Of a stretch of DNA of 64,000 bases, positions 26,331 to 35,684 are shown in pieces (within the stretch, counting starts at the first letter, position 1; every line of letters starts with the position of its first letter). Source of the DNA: Deltaproteobacteria bacterium (GTDB taxonomy: Bacteria; UBA10199; JADGCS01); assembly GCA_024233595.1 (NCBI GenBank), contig JACKPK010000004.1, positions 62,001 through 126,000 of the forward strand, given 5' to 3'. The position numbers and the translations under genes are program-made. Below the pieces are notes generated by a model that was given only the letters and a program-made list of their open reading frames with translations, had not been told where the DNA came from and did no database searches.

Positions 26331-27695
26331 GTGCCTAAATCTCTGCTACAAAAATGGAAAGAAATCTTAAGCATCGCTTGGCCTCTGATCATTGCCAATG
26401 GCTTTTGGAATATCCAACTCACAATTGATCGCGTTTTTCTGGGATCCCACGCAACGGAATCCTTAGGTGCCGCTATGGCTGTCATGGGCGTTTTTTGGAC
26501 ACCCATGGCACTTTTGCAACAAACAGCATGCTATTGCACAACCTTTGTTGCGCAGTATTTTGGCGCAAAAGAAAATCAAAAAATAGGCGCGAGCCTTTGG
26601 CACGCCCTTTACATCAGCATCATTGGTGGGATTCTCTTTTTGTTTTTAATGTTCATCTCCCCGTACTTTTTTAAATGGATTGGGCATTCACCAATCATTC
26701 AAGGATTAGAGAGCAACTACTTTAATGCTCTTTGCTACTCTGCCCTGCCAACTGCCATGGTTGCCGCATTCAGTGGATTTTTCACTGGCCTTGGGAAAAC
26801 ACGAGTCGTTATCCTCATCAACGCATCGGGTCTCCTGGCCAATGCTATTTTTGATTACCTCCTCATTTTCGGAAAATTGGGTTTCACCGCTTACGGGATT
26901 GCTGGAGCAGGTTACGCCACATCAATTGCCGCGTACGTGAGTGCCTTTGTAGGAGCTGTCCTTATATATAATGAAAAAAACGAAAGCTTGTATTGCGTCA
27001 AATCAGCATGGCGCCCCACGCGCGATTTGTTTTACCGTTACTTTCGTTTTGGATTACCCAGCGGATTGCAATGGGCTCTTGAAGGCCTGGCCTTTTCGGT
27101 TTTTCTCATTCTCATGGGTCGTTTCCAAAATGGTGATGCTGCCTTAGCAAGTAGCAGCATTGTCGTCACAGTCATGATGATCGCCATCTTGCCAGCCATG
27201 GGAATCGCACAAGCAGTCATGGTTCTTGTTGGCCAGCACCTTGGCGAAAAAAAGCCCGAGCTTGCCGAAGAAGCCTCTTGGAGCGGTGTGCAAGTTTCCA
27301 GTATCTACATTGCTTGTGTGGCGTTGAGCTTTTTGCTCATCCCAGAATTTTATCTGAGTTGGTTTCAAAACTCACAAAACCTTGAGCTCTGGAACGAAGT
27401 CAAAACCATTGTGCCCTATCTTCTCGCTTATGTCGCTTTTTTCACGTCGTTCGACAGCCTCAATTTAAATCTGTCTTTTGCTTTAAGAGGAGCTGGTGAC
27501 ACACGCTTTGTCTCCCTGGTTGCCCTCATTGTGCCTTGGCCTTTGATGATCATGCCAACCTACCTGACAAGCCATTTTGAAAAAGCTGTTTATTGGGCCT
27601 GGGCTTTTGCTAGTCTTTTCATTGTGTCTCAGGCGATTATTTTTTGGCGACGCTTTGTCGGCGGCAAATGGAAAAGCATGAGTGTGATCTCTTAA
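26331..27695 (+). CDS. MATE-family multidrug/cation efflux transporter
   Basis: 454 residues with twelve hydrophobic segments, the normal MATE size. Family landmarks are WPLIIANGFWNIQLTIDRVFLG in the first helix pair, FSGFFTGLGKTR after helix 4, and in the second half GLPSGLQWALEGLAFS and LRGAGDTRFV. MATE proteins export cationic drugs or metabolites with sodium or proton antiport. The start is GTG 26331 with AGGA seven bases upstream. The lipoprotein gene ends 48 bases before it, so cotranscription is possible. Substrate unknown. Confidence 0.9.
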   Translation: MPKSLLQKWKEILSIAWPLIIANGFWNIQLTIDRVFLGSHATESLGAAMAVMGVFWTPMALLQQTACYCTTFVAQYFGAKENQKIGASLWHALYISIIGGILFLFLMFISPYFFKWIGHSPIIQGLESNYFNALCYSALPTAMVAAFSGFFTGLGKTRVVILINASGLLANAIFDYLLIFGKLGFTAYGIAGAGYATSIAAYVSAFVGAVLIYNEKNESLYCVKSAWRPTRDLFYRYFRFGLPSGLQWALEGLAFSVFLILMGRFQNGDAALASSSIVVTVMMIAILPAMGIAQAVMVLVGQHLGEKKPELAEEASWSGVQVSSIYIACVALSFLLIPEFYLSWFQNSQNLELWNEVKTIVPYLLAYVAFFTSFDSLNLNLSFALRGAGDTRFVSLVALIVPWPLMIMPTYLTSHFEKAVYWAWAFASLFIVSQAIIFWRRFVGGKWKSMSVIS

Positions 27696-27790
27696 GTTTT
27701 TTTGAACCTTTTTTAGCCCCATCCCGTCTTTACAAACTGATGAGCAACCGCGTCGACATTCGACAACGAACCTGCTAGCCTGGATGCACT

Positions 27791-30700
27791 ATGAATCCTC
27801 TTGCCAAGTTTTCTGTTAACAACACTCTGCTTGTGAACATGTTGTTTGTATTTGTGATCATCGCCGGACTCTTGGCAATGAACGACATGACCCGCGAAGC
27901 CTACCCCCACTTCAGTTTTGACATGGTGGTGGTGCAAACAACTTACCCTGGTGCCACTCCCAGCGAGGTCGAAAAACTCATCACCATCCCCATTGAACGC
28001 GAGCTCAAACAAATTGATGATGTCAAAGAAATCAGCTCTGTGTCAGCTGAAGGCTATTCGCGCATTGCGCTTAAGCTTGAAGAAGACACGCCAAACAAAG
28101 ACCGTGTCATTAACGAAATCCAAAGAGCCGTCGACCGTGTCGATGATTTACCCGACGACTTGCCCGATCGCCCTGTTGTTGACGATTTAAAAACGCAAGA
28201 TCGCCCTATCATCGAAGTCTCCTTATCTGGAAAACTCGAAGAACAAGAATTACGAGACCACGCCTTGGCTCTAGAAAAAAAGATCTTAGACATCACCGAT
28301 GTGGCGAGCGTAGACCGCAAAGGCTATCGCGATCGCGAAATCTGGGTCGAAGTCGAACCGGAAACCCTCAAACAAAAGCAGCTTTCTTTGCAAAGCGTTG
28401 GCCAAGCCTTACAGCAAAAAAACCAGGTCATTCCTGGTGGCAAAATTTACCTGAACCATGTTGAATTTAACCTGCGCACCACAGGTGAATTTGAAACAGC
28501 AGAAGACGTTGCCAAAACCGTGGTCCGCGCCAGCTCTTTAGGCAGTTGGTTGCATGTGGATGACGTGGCAAAAGTCTCTGACACTTTTGCAGAAGAAACC
28601 GTTCTTTACAAAACGCAAGGCACGCGCACCATCAATTTAATCGTCATCAAAAAATCAGATGGCGACACCATCGAGATTGTCACAGCACTCAACGACATCA
28701 TCAACACCTATAAAAAAACAGCCACCAGCAATTTAAAAATACGCACCATCAACGACACATCTTATTTTATTAATCGTCGCCAAGATGTATTAGTGAACAA
28801 CGGTATCCTGGGACTCATTTTGGTGGTTCTTTCGCTCTTCACCTTTTTGTCAGCTCGCACCGCCATCGGTGCCTGCATCGGCATCCCCACTGCCCTATTA
28901 TTAACTTTCATCTTCATGCATTCCTACGGGATTTCGTTTAACCTGATCAGCATGTTTGGGCTCATCATGGTGCTTGGCATGTTGGTGGACGAAGACATTG
29001 TGATTTCCGAGAACATCTTCCGGTACTTGGAACAAGGTTATTCGCCCAAGGAAGCCACATTGCGCGGGGTCACAGAAGTGGCTAAGCCTCTTGTGATCAC
29101 GGTTCTCACAACTGTCGCTGCTTTCTTGCCTTTGCTTTACATGAGCGGGGTCATGGGCAAATTCATTGCCAACATTCCTGTTGTGGTGATTTTGGTTTTA
29201 TTAGCGTCCCTGGTCGAGGCCTTGGTGATTTTGCCTTCTCACATTTGCGAACTCAATAGTGGCGTGTTCGAAAAGAAAGTCAGCAAGAAAAAGTCTCATC
29301 ATCTTTTTGATCAGATTGTCGCGCGCTACAAAGCAATCTTGCATCACATGCTCAAATACCGCTACCGCTACAGTCTTCTTCTTATCGCGATTTTTATCCA
29401 ATCCGTTTGGATGGCGGCCTCAAACCCATCGCGCTTTCGTTTGTTCCCTGACACTGGGGTCGAACGTTTTCGCATCGATATCGAAACCAAGGTTGGCGAT
29501 TCTCTTCAGACCACTTCGCAAAAAGCCGAACAACTCGAAAAGCTTGTGGCCAGTTTGCCAGCCTCTGAGCTAGAAGACTTCACAACAGAAATCGGCATGA
29601 CGGGTGGTGGTCACGGCGCGCAAACCAAGTTAGCATCTAACGTTGGCATGATGGAAGTTTACTTAACCCCCGAGGAAGATCGCGAGCGCAGCGCTCAATC
29701 CATTATCGACGATCTCCGAGAGCAATCCAAAGATTTTAAAGGCTTCAAACAAATTAATTTTCACAAAAGACGCCCCGGACCCGATGTTGGGTCCGCTATT
29801 GAGATCCGCATAGCCGGGGAAGATTTTAACACCCTGCAAACCATGACGACACAAATCGAAGCTGGACTCAAAAAAATTCAAGGGGTGCAAGACATAGAAA
29901 ACGACTACGACTTAGATAAAGATGAATTCATTGTGGAAGTTGATTTGGTGAAAGCCGCGCAAACAGGCTTGTCTGTGCAACGCATTGCTTCTAGCATACG
30001 CAATGCCTTTGATGGTTTGGTGGCAACCACCATTAAAAGCACCGAAGAAGAAATTGACGTTGTGGTAAAACTACCCGAGCGCTTTCGCTACAGTCAAAAA
30101 ACATTAGATGACTTATTGATTCCCAATGACTCCGGACAACTCATTTCCTTAGCTCACGTGGCGCACTTTAAAAAATCCAAAGGCCTACTCGCTGTGCAAC
30201 ATTTTGAAAATGACCGCACCATCACCGTTTCAGCCAACATCAACAAAGATGTCGAAGTGTCTGCCATTGCGGTTAGCCAACAACTCGAGCCATTGGTTCA
30301 AAAATTAGAAACAGACAACCCTGGTTACCAAATCACCTTTGGTGGAGAAATCGAAGAAACCCAAGAGTCCTTGCAAAATTTACAACGCGCTTTTTATTTT
30401 GCTGGCGCGTTAATCCTGCTCATCTTGGTCAGCATGTTCGGCTCCTTGACTCAACCTTTTGTCATCATGCTCACGATCCCGTTTTCAATCATCGGTGTGA
30501 TCTACGCGTTCTTCTTACATGGCGAGGATTTTAGTTTTATGGCTCTTTTGGGCGTTGTTGGACTCACCGGAGTGGTGGTGGATAGCGCTGTGATCATGAT
30601 TGATTTTATCAACCGCTTGCATGCCGAAGGCAAAGCCTTAACGGAAGCCATATTAGAAGGAGCCGCCACGCGCCTGCGGGCTATTTTCTTAACCTCACTC

Positions 30701-30943
30701 ACCACCTTTGTGGGCATTATTCCTGCTGCTTACGGCATTGGTGGCAGTGACCCTTTTATTAAGCCCATGGCCTTGGCTTTAAACTACGGCATCATTGTGG
30801 GATCATTGGTTACGATTTTTTACGTGCCTGTGTTTTTGTATATTGTGGAAGATATCAAAGGCCTTTTAAGGGCTCCAAAGCTTTTTCAGAAATGGAATCA
30901 AACTGCCCCATGCGATCATCAACAGTCGCAAAAAGATGATTGA
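27791..30943 (+). CDS. RND efflux transporter (AcrB/MMPL-like HAE type)
   Basis: 1050 residues, with the two-fold RND layout: a first helix (LLVNMLFVFVIIAGLLAM), a large periplasmic loop, six helices, and the same again. The porter motif YPGATPSEVEKLITIPIE is present. In helix 4 the proton-relay pair is Asp400-Glu401 (GMLVDEDIVISEN), where AcrB has Asp-Asp. No membrane fusion protein or outer-membrane channel is next to it, so a partner must be encoded elsewhere or it works alone. Its 3' end overlaps the convergent sulfotransferase-like gene by 89 bases. Confidence 0.92.
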   Translation: MNPLAKFSVNNTLLVNMLFVFVIIAGLLAMNDMTREAYPHFSFDMVVVQTTYPGATPSEVEKLITIPIERELKQIDDVKEISSVSAEGYSRIALKLEEDTPNKDRVINEIQRAVDRVDDLPDDLPDRPVVDDLKTQDRPIIEVSLSGKLEEQELRDHALALEKKILDITDVASVDRKGYRDREIWVEVEPETLKQKQLSLQSVGQALQQKNQVIPGGKIYLNHVEFNLRTTGEFETAEDVAKTVVRASSLGSWLHVDDVAKVSDTFAEETVLYKTQGTRTINLIVIKKSDGDTIEIVTALNDIINTYKKTATSNLKIRTINDTSYFINRRQDVLVNNGILGLILVVLSLFTFLSARTAIGACIGIPTALLLTFIFMHSYGISFNLISMFGLIMVLGMLVDEDIVISENIFRYLEQGYSPKEATLRGVTEVAKPLVITVLTTVAAFLPLLYMSGVMGKFIANIPVVVILVLLASLVEALVILPSHICELNSGVFEKKVSKKKSHHLFDQIVARYKAILHHMLKYRYRYSLLLIAIFIQSVWMAASNPSRFRLFPDTGVERFRIDIETKVGDSLQTTSQKAEQLEKLVASLPASELEDFTTEIGMTGGGHGAQTKLASNVGMMEVYLTPEEDRERSAQSIIDDLREQSKDFKGFKQINFHKRRPGPDVGSAIEIRIAGEDFNTLQTMTTQIEAGLKKIQGVQDIENDYDLDKDEFIVEVDLVKAAQTGLSVQRIASSIRNAFDGLVATTIKSTEEEIDVVVKLPERFRYSQKTLDDLLIPNDSGQLISLAHVAHFKKSKGLLAVQHFENDRTITVSANINKDVEVSAIAVSQQLEPLVQKLETDNPGYQITFGGEIEETQESLQNLQRAFYFAGALILLILVSMFGSLTQPFVIMLTIPFSIIGVIYAFFLHGEDFSFMALLGVVGLTGVVVDSAVIMIDFINRLHAEGKALTEAILEGAATRLRAIFLTSLTTFVGIIPAAYGIGGSDPFIKPMALALNYGIIVGSLVTIFYVPVFLYIVEDIKGLLRAPKLFQKWNQTAPCDHQQSQKDD

Positions 30944-31862
30944 GCTTGGCGTTGATCTGAACCTGAATTTGCCCAGCCTGAGTTTGCGATTGGTTTTTAA
31001 CAATGTCGTTGCCCTCTAAAGACAAGCCCTTGTTTCTTAAAAACGACTGATCCAAATTTTTTGAGAGCTCGCGAAATCCTTTAAGGTGAAGTTGGTATTT
31101 GTCTTTAATTTCTGGCAAAAACACTTCGTCAAAACGCTGATTCACCCAATCGAATAATTGCAGATCTATGGCAAAGGCTTGCTTGAGCTTGTCTTGCAAA
31201 TCTTGTGGTAATTGATCAACCAAACACGATTTTTTCTTCACGCTAAAATTAACCCGTTCCGAAATGGGCAGCATGTGCCATTCGCAACGGTCACAAAGTA
31301 AAAATAAAAACTCGTTGATGCGTTCTAAAGTTCCAAAAAAATCGATCTTATTTTTAATGGCCTCTTTGGCTTGATCCAAAAGCGCCTTGTCATCTGTTGG
31401 GGCAAAAAAGTTTTGATCATCGTTGATGGGATTGGGATCTCTTTTAAAATCTATGGCGTTGTCATCTTGCAATAAGGCCATCCAACGAGTTTGGTAGTTC
31501 ACCGATTCTGGTAATTTTCTACAAAATTCTTCGAACTCAATGCGCAAGCCTTCTGTGTTACACAACCAACTGTAAAAAGATTCCACCCAACGCAAAGGAT
31601 TACGGAATGTGGTGAAGGTTCTGCAAGGACGGTCTGTAAAACGCTCGGCTTTGCGCGGCGCTTCTACAAAAATAAAATGATGCTCCATCCCCAATTCTTT
31701 GGTGTCGGGTATGAGCTTGCCCCAGCTTAATCCCACCGTGTTGGTGTAACGCCTGATTGTATTGCGCACGCTGGAACTGCCTGTTCGCGGGATGCCATAG
31801 TGAATCCAATAAGGTGTTTGGGGATCATTTGACCGAGGGATTTTAAAGAAAAGAGATTGCAT
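30855..31862 (-). CDS. Sulfotransferase-like protein
   Basis: 335 residues. The N-terminal phosphate-binding loop is GIPRTGSSSVRNTI, like the 5'-phosphosulfate loop of PAPS-dependent sulfotransferases. FTTFRNPLRWVESFYSWL matches their 3'-phosphate motif (R..P..R..S.Y). The C-terminal 60 residues look like a coiled coil (KLNHLFATVDDRMGQFDSISEK). The acceptor is unknown; lipids or polysaccharides are typical. The ATG at 31862 lacks a ribosome site. The frame stays open and protein-like for some 25 residues upstream, without a start codon, before it meets the repeat remnant at 31914-31947. The gene may therefore have lost its 5' end. Confidence 0.7.
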   Translation of the reverse strand: MQSLFFKIPRSNDPQTPYWIHYGIPRTGSSSVRNTIRRYTNTVGLSWGKLIPDTKELGMEHHFIFVEAPRKAERFTDRPCRTFTTFRNPLRWVESFYSWLCNTEGLRIEFEEFCRKLPESVNYQTRWMALLQDDNAIDFKRDPNPINDDQNFFAPTDDKALLDQAKEAIKNKIDFFGTLERINEFLFLLCDRCEWHMLPISERVNFSVKKKSCLVDQLPQDLQDKLKQAFAIDLQLFDWVNQRFDEVFLPEIKDKYQLHLKGFRELSKNLDQSFLRNKGLSLEGNDIVKNQSQTQAGQIQVQINAKLNHLFATVDDRMGQFDSISEKALEPLKGL

Positions 31863-31913
31863 CCAATTTTTGTACCAGGGCTTTTTTGATGTGTCCAGAA
31901 ATTGGGTGTATGG

Positions 31914-31947
31914 GCCCAGGCAAGCGTTTAGGCATTTAAGCTCTACT
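31914..31947. repeat. Remnant of the CCTAAGCTCTAC repeat
   Basis: TTTAGGCATTTAAGCTCTAC resembles the unit at 1758-1773 (GTGCCTAAGCTCTACC). It lies just upstream of the sulfotransferase-like gene and downstream of the toxin gene. Divergent copy, so the call is moderate. Confidence 0.4.
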
Positions 31948-31999
31948 GCTCAAATTGCTCACCTGATCTAATGTCTTTTATGCGGCAAGAGAAAGTAAT

Positions 32000-32281
32000 T
32001 TAATAAACTTCGTCGTGAGTTCCCACGGTTTCAAGCAAAATCGCTTCAGATTCTTCATGCTTTACGAATTTAAAAATGATGCGCAAATCATAGCCAGCAC
32101 TTGCTGCCCAGGAATCTGATAATGGACCTGTTAATTTATGAGTTCTTAACGAATGTTGAAAGGCATCTTCTTCTAATTGAAGCAAACACATTTGTAGGTT
32201 TTCAGTTTGGTTTGGCCGCTTTTTAAGATATTTTCTAGCAGCTCTAGTGAAAGCCGTTGAGCTGATGAGCTTTCTTTTCAA
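32000..32281 (-). CDS. RelE/ParE-type toxin
   Basis: 93 residues with the RelE/YafQ fold pattern: TAFTRAARKYLKKRPNQ at the N-terminal helix pair, LRTHKLTGPLSDSWAASAGYDLRIIFKF in the strands, and the final LLETVGTHDEVY with the His near the C-terminus. Toxins of this type are usually ribosome-dependent mRNA endonucleases. The start overlaps the antitoxin stop by 4 bases (ATGA), the normal coupled layout. The region between it and the sulfotransferase gene is about 140 bases. Confidence 0.85.
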   Translation of the reverse strand: MKRKLISSTAFTRAARKYLKKRPNQTENLQMCLLQLEEDAFQHSLRTHKLTGPLSDSWAASAGYDLRIIFKFVKHEESEAILLETVGTHDEVY

Positions 32282-32493
32282 GAAATGATCTCCTTGAAAA
32301 CAGAGTTTGCATCACCAACAGAGCAGTTTCCTTTTTTGAACTCTTCATTAGCCTCATGTACGTCTTTGGCAAGACGCAATCTTCTGGCTTCGATAAGTCT
32401 TTTTTGCAAAACCTCTAGTAATGTTTCTTGTTCATCAAAACTTAAGCTTGAGGCTTCATCTAATAAACGACCGATTTGATTAGTCTGTGACAT
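32278..32493 (-). CDS. Antitoxin of a RelE-type pair
   Basis: 71 residues, mostly helical: LLDEASSLSFDEQETLLEVLQKRLIEARR, then a short charged tail (EEFKKGNCSVGDANSVFKEIIS). It is cotranscribed with the toxin and overlaps it. The size, order (antitoxin first) and overlap are the main evidence; the helical start resembles small addiction-module antitoxins. No clear DNA-binding domain is visible. Its upstream region holds the GTACGTAC element at 32625-32662 and may use it as an operator. Confidence 0.8.
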   Translation of the reverse strand: MSQTNQIGRLLDEASSLSFDEQETLLEVLQKRLIEARRLRLAKDVHEANEEFKKGNCSVGDANSVFKEIIS

Positions 32494-32624
32494 GTCCTTA
32501 TTTTAACTCATTGGAACAAATAGGAAAATCTTTTAATTTGTCTTACCCTTGTTGGAAAATGTTAAACACTGTTATCCCTGATAATCATTAGGTTTTAATG
32601 TCTAACAAAGAAAAAACATGTGAA

Positions 32625-32662
32625 AAATGTACGTACATTAAAAATCAAAAGTACGTACATTT
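32625..32662. repeat. GTACGTAC inverted pair upstream of the antitoxin gene
   Basis: AAATGTACGTAC (32625-32636) and GTACGTACATTT (32651-32662) are 12-base inverted arms with a 14-base centre. The following TTAAATCTCCTGA matches the flank of the element at 1593-1621. The 32494-32869 interval has only this, the next repeat and AT-rich DNA. Confidence 0.7.
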
Positions 32663-32723
32663 AAATCTCCTGATCCACTGGTCTAAATGATCAAATTTGG
32701 AAATTTAGGATTTGTGTCTGGAG

Positions 32724-32830
32724 ACTCGTAGTGGTCGCTCCCTCCACAGGCGGACACAGCGTGAGCGACCATAATTTTCTTGGCCGTTCCTACATTTTAG
32801 TGAATAACGAAGAATTAAGAGTGAATATTT
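32724..32830. repeat. GTAGTGG/GGTCGCTC module with enlarged loop
   Basis: ACTCGTAGTGGTCGCTC (32724-32740) and GAGCGACCA (32763-32771) are the same arms as at 17603-17622, but the loop has grown from 2 to 22 bases. TTGGCCGTTC follows, and then the TTTTAGTGAATAACGAAGAA tail. The order of elements (GTACGTAC pair, AAATCTCCTG, GTAGTGG module, tail) is the same as at 1593-1738. Confidence 0.65.
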
Positions 32831-32869
32831 TTCACGCAACTTCTCCAGGAATTTAGCGACAAACACTTC

Positions 32870-33667
32870 ATGAAATTGACCTCAGTAACCATGCCTAGCC
32901 CAGTGGCACCCGCACTGGATGTAAGTAATCTACCTCAAGATAAGCTTGCTGAGCATCTACACGCCACGCGTTCCTGGGATTTAAACAATATTTTAAAAAT
33001 GGGTTTCCAAGGTCTGGCACCAATTACGGGCACAAAAAATATCTATCCCGGTTGGGCCATTTTTGACGTGAGTCACATCATAGACCGCCACCTTGTTCAA
33101 CAAACCTACGATGCCCTCCCTAACATCACGGAAACAGAATCTAGCCAGCTAGTCCAAAACTTGATCTCGGGAACAATCACAGACAAAGCTGGTTCTTTAG
33201 TAAAACACCCACAGGCCGTTGTTAATACACCTTTACCTCTTGGGCTTTTATCAGTGATTCACTTTGTGATGGGTTTTCTGAATGCTGGGATCCCTAATAT
33301 AAATGCCTATTACACTACAGACAGAATATTTACAGCTCGAGATATTTTTTTACGACGTAGTAATGGAGAACAAGATATCCAACCCACTGCAATTCATCAG
33401 GACCGCATGAGTCGGTTCACCATCAATGTGAACCTATTAGGAGATGGGACGATCCTTTACCCAGCATTGGAAGATGACAAAGCCGACCTTTCTCATCCCA
33501 TTCAAACTTCAGAAGGACAATTTGCCATCTTATCAGGGGGCCAACGCGGGAAAGAATGTCGTAGAGGAATTAATTTTCCTGGGTGGCATGCAGCACCAAG
33601 AGTCACACGACCACGTTTAACTTTAAGTTGGACGGTGGCACATGTGCCGATTCATCAGCAGGCTTAA
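32870..33667 (+). CDS. Putative Fe(II)/2-oxoglutarate-type oxygenase fold protein
   Basis: 265 residues. The C-terminal half reads HxD (His176, Asp178 in AIHQDRMSRFTINVNLLG), GDGTILYP, GQFAILSGGQRG, then His240 in FPGWHAAPR and RPRLTLSW with Arg residues at 247 and 249. The order HxD...H...R and its spacing fit a double-stranded beta-helix of the 2OG-Fe(II) or DUF1826 kind. This is inference from pattern; sequence similarity is low. The N-terminal half is not recognised. The ATG at 32870 has no ribosome site; Met8 is an alternative. It lies alone between a repeat cluster and the convergent uvrB gene. Confidence 0.5.
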   Translation: MKLTSVTMPSPVAPALDVSNLPQDKLAEHLHATRSWDLNNILKMGFQGLAPITGTKNIYPGWAIFDVSHIIDRHLVQQTYDALPNITETESSQLVQNLISGTITDKAGSLVKHPQAVVNTPLPLGLLSVIHFVMGFLNAGIPNINAYYTTDRIFTARDIFLRRSNGEQDIQPTAIHQDRMSRFTINVNLLGDGTILYPALEDDKADLSHPIQTSEGQFAILSGGQRGKECRRGINFPGWHAAPRVTRPRLTLSWTVAHVPIHQQA

Positions 33668-33683
33668 TAAATTAAAAGAGCTC

Positions 33684-35684
33684 CTACGCCCCCAAAACAG
33701 TCATTTCAATCTGCTCGAGCTTTTTGATCTCATCTCGAATTTGCGCAGCCTTCTCAAAATTAAGTTCACTGGCTTCTTTTTTCATTTGCTCACGCAGTTT
33801 TTTAATCTGCTCGGGAATCTTTGACACTTCAATCTCTTCAATTTCGGGAGACAACACGTCATCAACATCCACATAGTCGGCCGCCAATTCTTGCGGCAGG
33901 CCTTCGCGAATTTCTTTAATGATGGTTTGTGGTGTGATGCCATGTTCCTGATTGTAGGCTTCTTGAATCTGACGACGTCGATTGGTTTCGTGAATGGCTT
34001 TTTTCAGAGAACCTGTCATGTGATCGGCATAAACAATCACACGCCCTTTGACATTCCGTGCAGCACGACCAAAGGTCTGAATGAGCGATCGCTCACTACG
34101 CAAAAAGCCCTCTTTGTCCGCATCCAAAATGGCCACCAAACTCACTTCTGGCAAATCCAAACCTTCGCGCAATAAGTTAATGCCAATGAGCACATCGAAT
34201 TTGCCCAAACGAAGATCGCGCAAAATCTGAAAGCGTTCAATGGTGTCAATGTCGGAATGCAAATAGCGTGCGTTCACGCCAACATCGTTTAAAAACTTAG
34301 AAAGGTTTTCGGCCATGCGTTTGGTGAGCGTGGTCACCAAAACACGCTCGTTTTGCGCCACAACCTTTTGTACCTCGTCAATCAGGTCATCAACTTGATT
34401 GGTCACAGGGCGCATGTCGATCACCGGATCCAAAAGACCTGTTGGGCGAATCACCTGCTCCACCACAACGCCCTGAGACTTTTCCAATTCGTACGGCCCT
34501 GGTGTGGCCGAAACATAAATCACGCGATCCACACTTTTTTCAAACTCATCAAACTTAAGCGGACGGTTATCCAAGGCACTTGGTAACCGAAAACCAAAAT
34601 CGACAAGTGTTTGCTTACGCGCACGATCACCGTTGTACATGCCACCCACCTGTGGGATGGTGATGTGAGACTCATCCACAAAAAGCAAAAATTCTTTTGG
34701 AAAATACTCTAATAAAGTTGGTGGGGGATTCCCTTCTTGCCGTTGATCAAAATGCCGCGAGTAGTTTTCGATGCCTTTGCAGAACCCGATTTCTTCGATC
34801 ATTTCTAAATCGTAGCGCGTGCGTTGTTCAATGCGCTGCTTTTCGACAAACTTGCCCTGGTTTTCAAACTCTTGCACCCGACGCACTAACTCTTCGTTAA
34901 TGGTCTGAATCGCCAGCTTGCGCGTGTCTTCAGGAGTCACAAAGTGAGACCCCGGGTAAATCGCCACACGATCCAAACGATCGATTGTTTTGCCCGTGAG
35001 CGGATCAATGACATTGATGTTTTCGATCTCATCATCAAAAAACTCCATGCGAATCGCACGCGCTTCTTCGTACACAGGAAAAATATCCAAAACATCGCCA
35101 CGAATACGAAAGGTCCCACGGTGAAAATCGTAATCGTTGCGTTGGTATTGAATTTCGATGAGCTTGTTGACAATGTCTTTGCGCTCTACATTGGTGCCCT
35201 TTTGCAAATCCACCAACATGCCGTTGTAAGCCTCGGGAGAACCCAAACCATAAATGCAACTCACACTGGCCACAATGATAACATCGTTACGCGACAACAA
35301 AGAATGCGTGGCCGCGTGACGAAGCTTGTCGATGTCGTCGTTTATGGAAGAGTCTTTTTCGATAAAAACATCAGTACGCGGGATGTAAGCCTCTGGCTGG
35401 TAGTAATCGTAATACGAAACAAAATACTCGACCGCGTTGTCTGGAAAAAAACTTTTGAATTCTGAATAAAGTTGCGCTGCCAAGGTTTTGTTAGGCGCCA
35501 AAACAAGAGACGGCAATTGCACCTGCTGAATGACCTGAGCCATGGTGAAGGTTTTGCCCGAGCCCGTCACCCCCAAAAGCGTTTGGTGATTGGCACCCGC
35601 ATTCAGTCCTTGGACCAGCTCCGCTATGGCGCCGGGCTGATCCCCTTGCGGTTTGTATTCGGATTTAAGTTGAAAACCACTCAT
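33684..35684 (-). CDS. uvrB: Excinuclease ABC subunit B
   Basis: 666 residues, the normal length of UvrB, the damage-verifying helicase of nucleotide excision repair. The P-loop GVTGSGKT lies near residue 40, followed by the beta-hairpin region YYDYYQPEAYIP. The DEAD-type box is VDESHITIPQVGGMYNGDRARK, and the C-terminal UVR domain for UvrC contact is EQIKKLREQMKKEASELNFEKAAQ. The ATG at 35684 overlaps the stop of the glycosyltransferase gene (TGATG) and has no ribosome site of its own, so translation is probably coupled. A GTG one codon upstream is a weaker option. Confidence 0.97.
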   Translation of the reverse strand: MSGFQLKSEYKPQGDQPGAIAELVQGLNAGANHQTLLGVTGSGKTFTMAQVIQQVQLPSLVLAPNKTLAAQLYSEFKSFFPDNAVEYFVSYYDYYQPEAYIPRTDVFIEKDSSINDDIDKLRHAATHSLLSRNDVIIVASVSCIYGLGSPEAYNGMLVDLQKGTNVERKDIVNKLIEIQYQRNDYDFHRGTFRIRGDVLDIFPVYEEARAIRMEFFDDEIENINVIDPLTGKTIDRLDRVAIYPGSHFVTPEDTRKLAIQTINEELVRRVQEFENQGKFVEKQRIEQRTRYDLEMIEEIGFCKGIENYSRHFDQRQEGNPPPTLLEYFPKEFLLFVDESHITIPQVGGMYNGDRARKQTLVDFGFRLPSALDNRPLKFDEFEKSVDRVIYVSATPGPYELEKSQGVVVEQVIRPTGLLDPVIDMRPVTNQVDDLIDEVQKVVAQNERVLVTTLTKRMAENLSKFLNDVGVNARYLHSDIDTIERFQILRDLRLGKFDVLIGINLLREGLDLPEVSLVAILDADKEGFLRSERSLIQTFGRAARNVKGRVIVYADHMTGSLKKAIHETNRRRQIQEAYNQEHGITPQTIIKEIREGLPQELAADYVDVDDVLSPEIEEIEVSKIPEQIKKLREQMKKEASELNFEKAAQIRDEIKKLEQIEMTVLGA

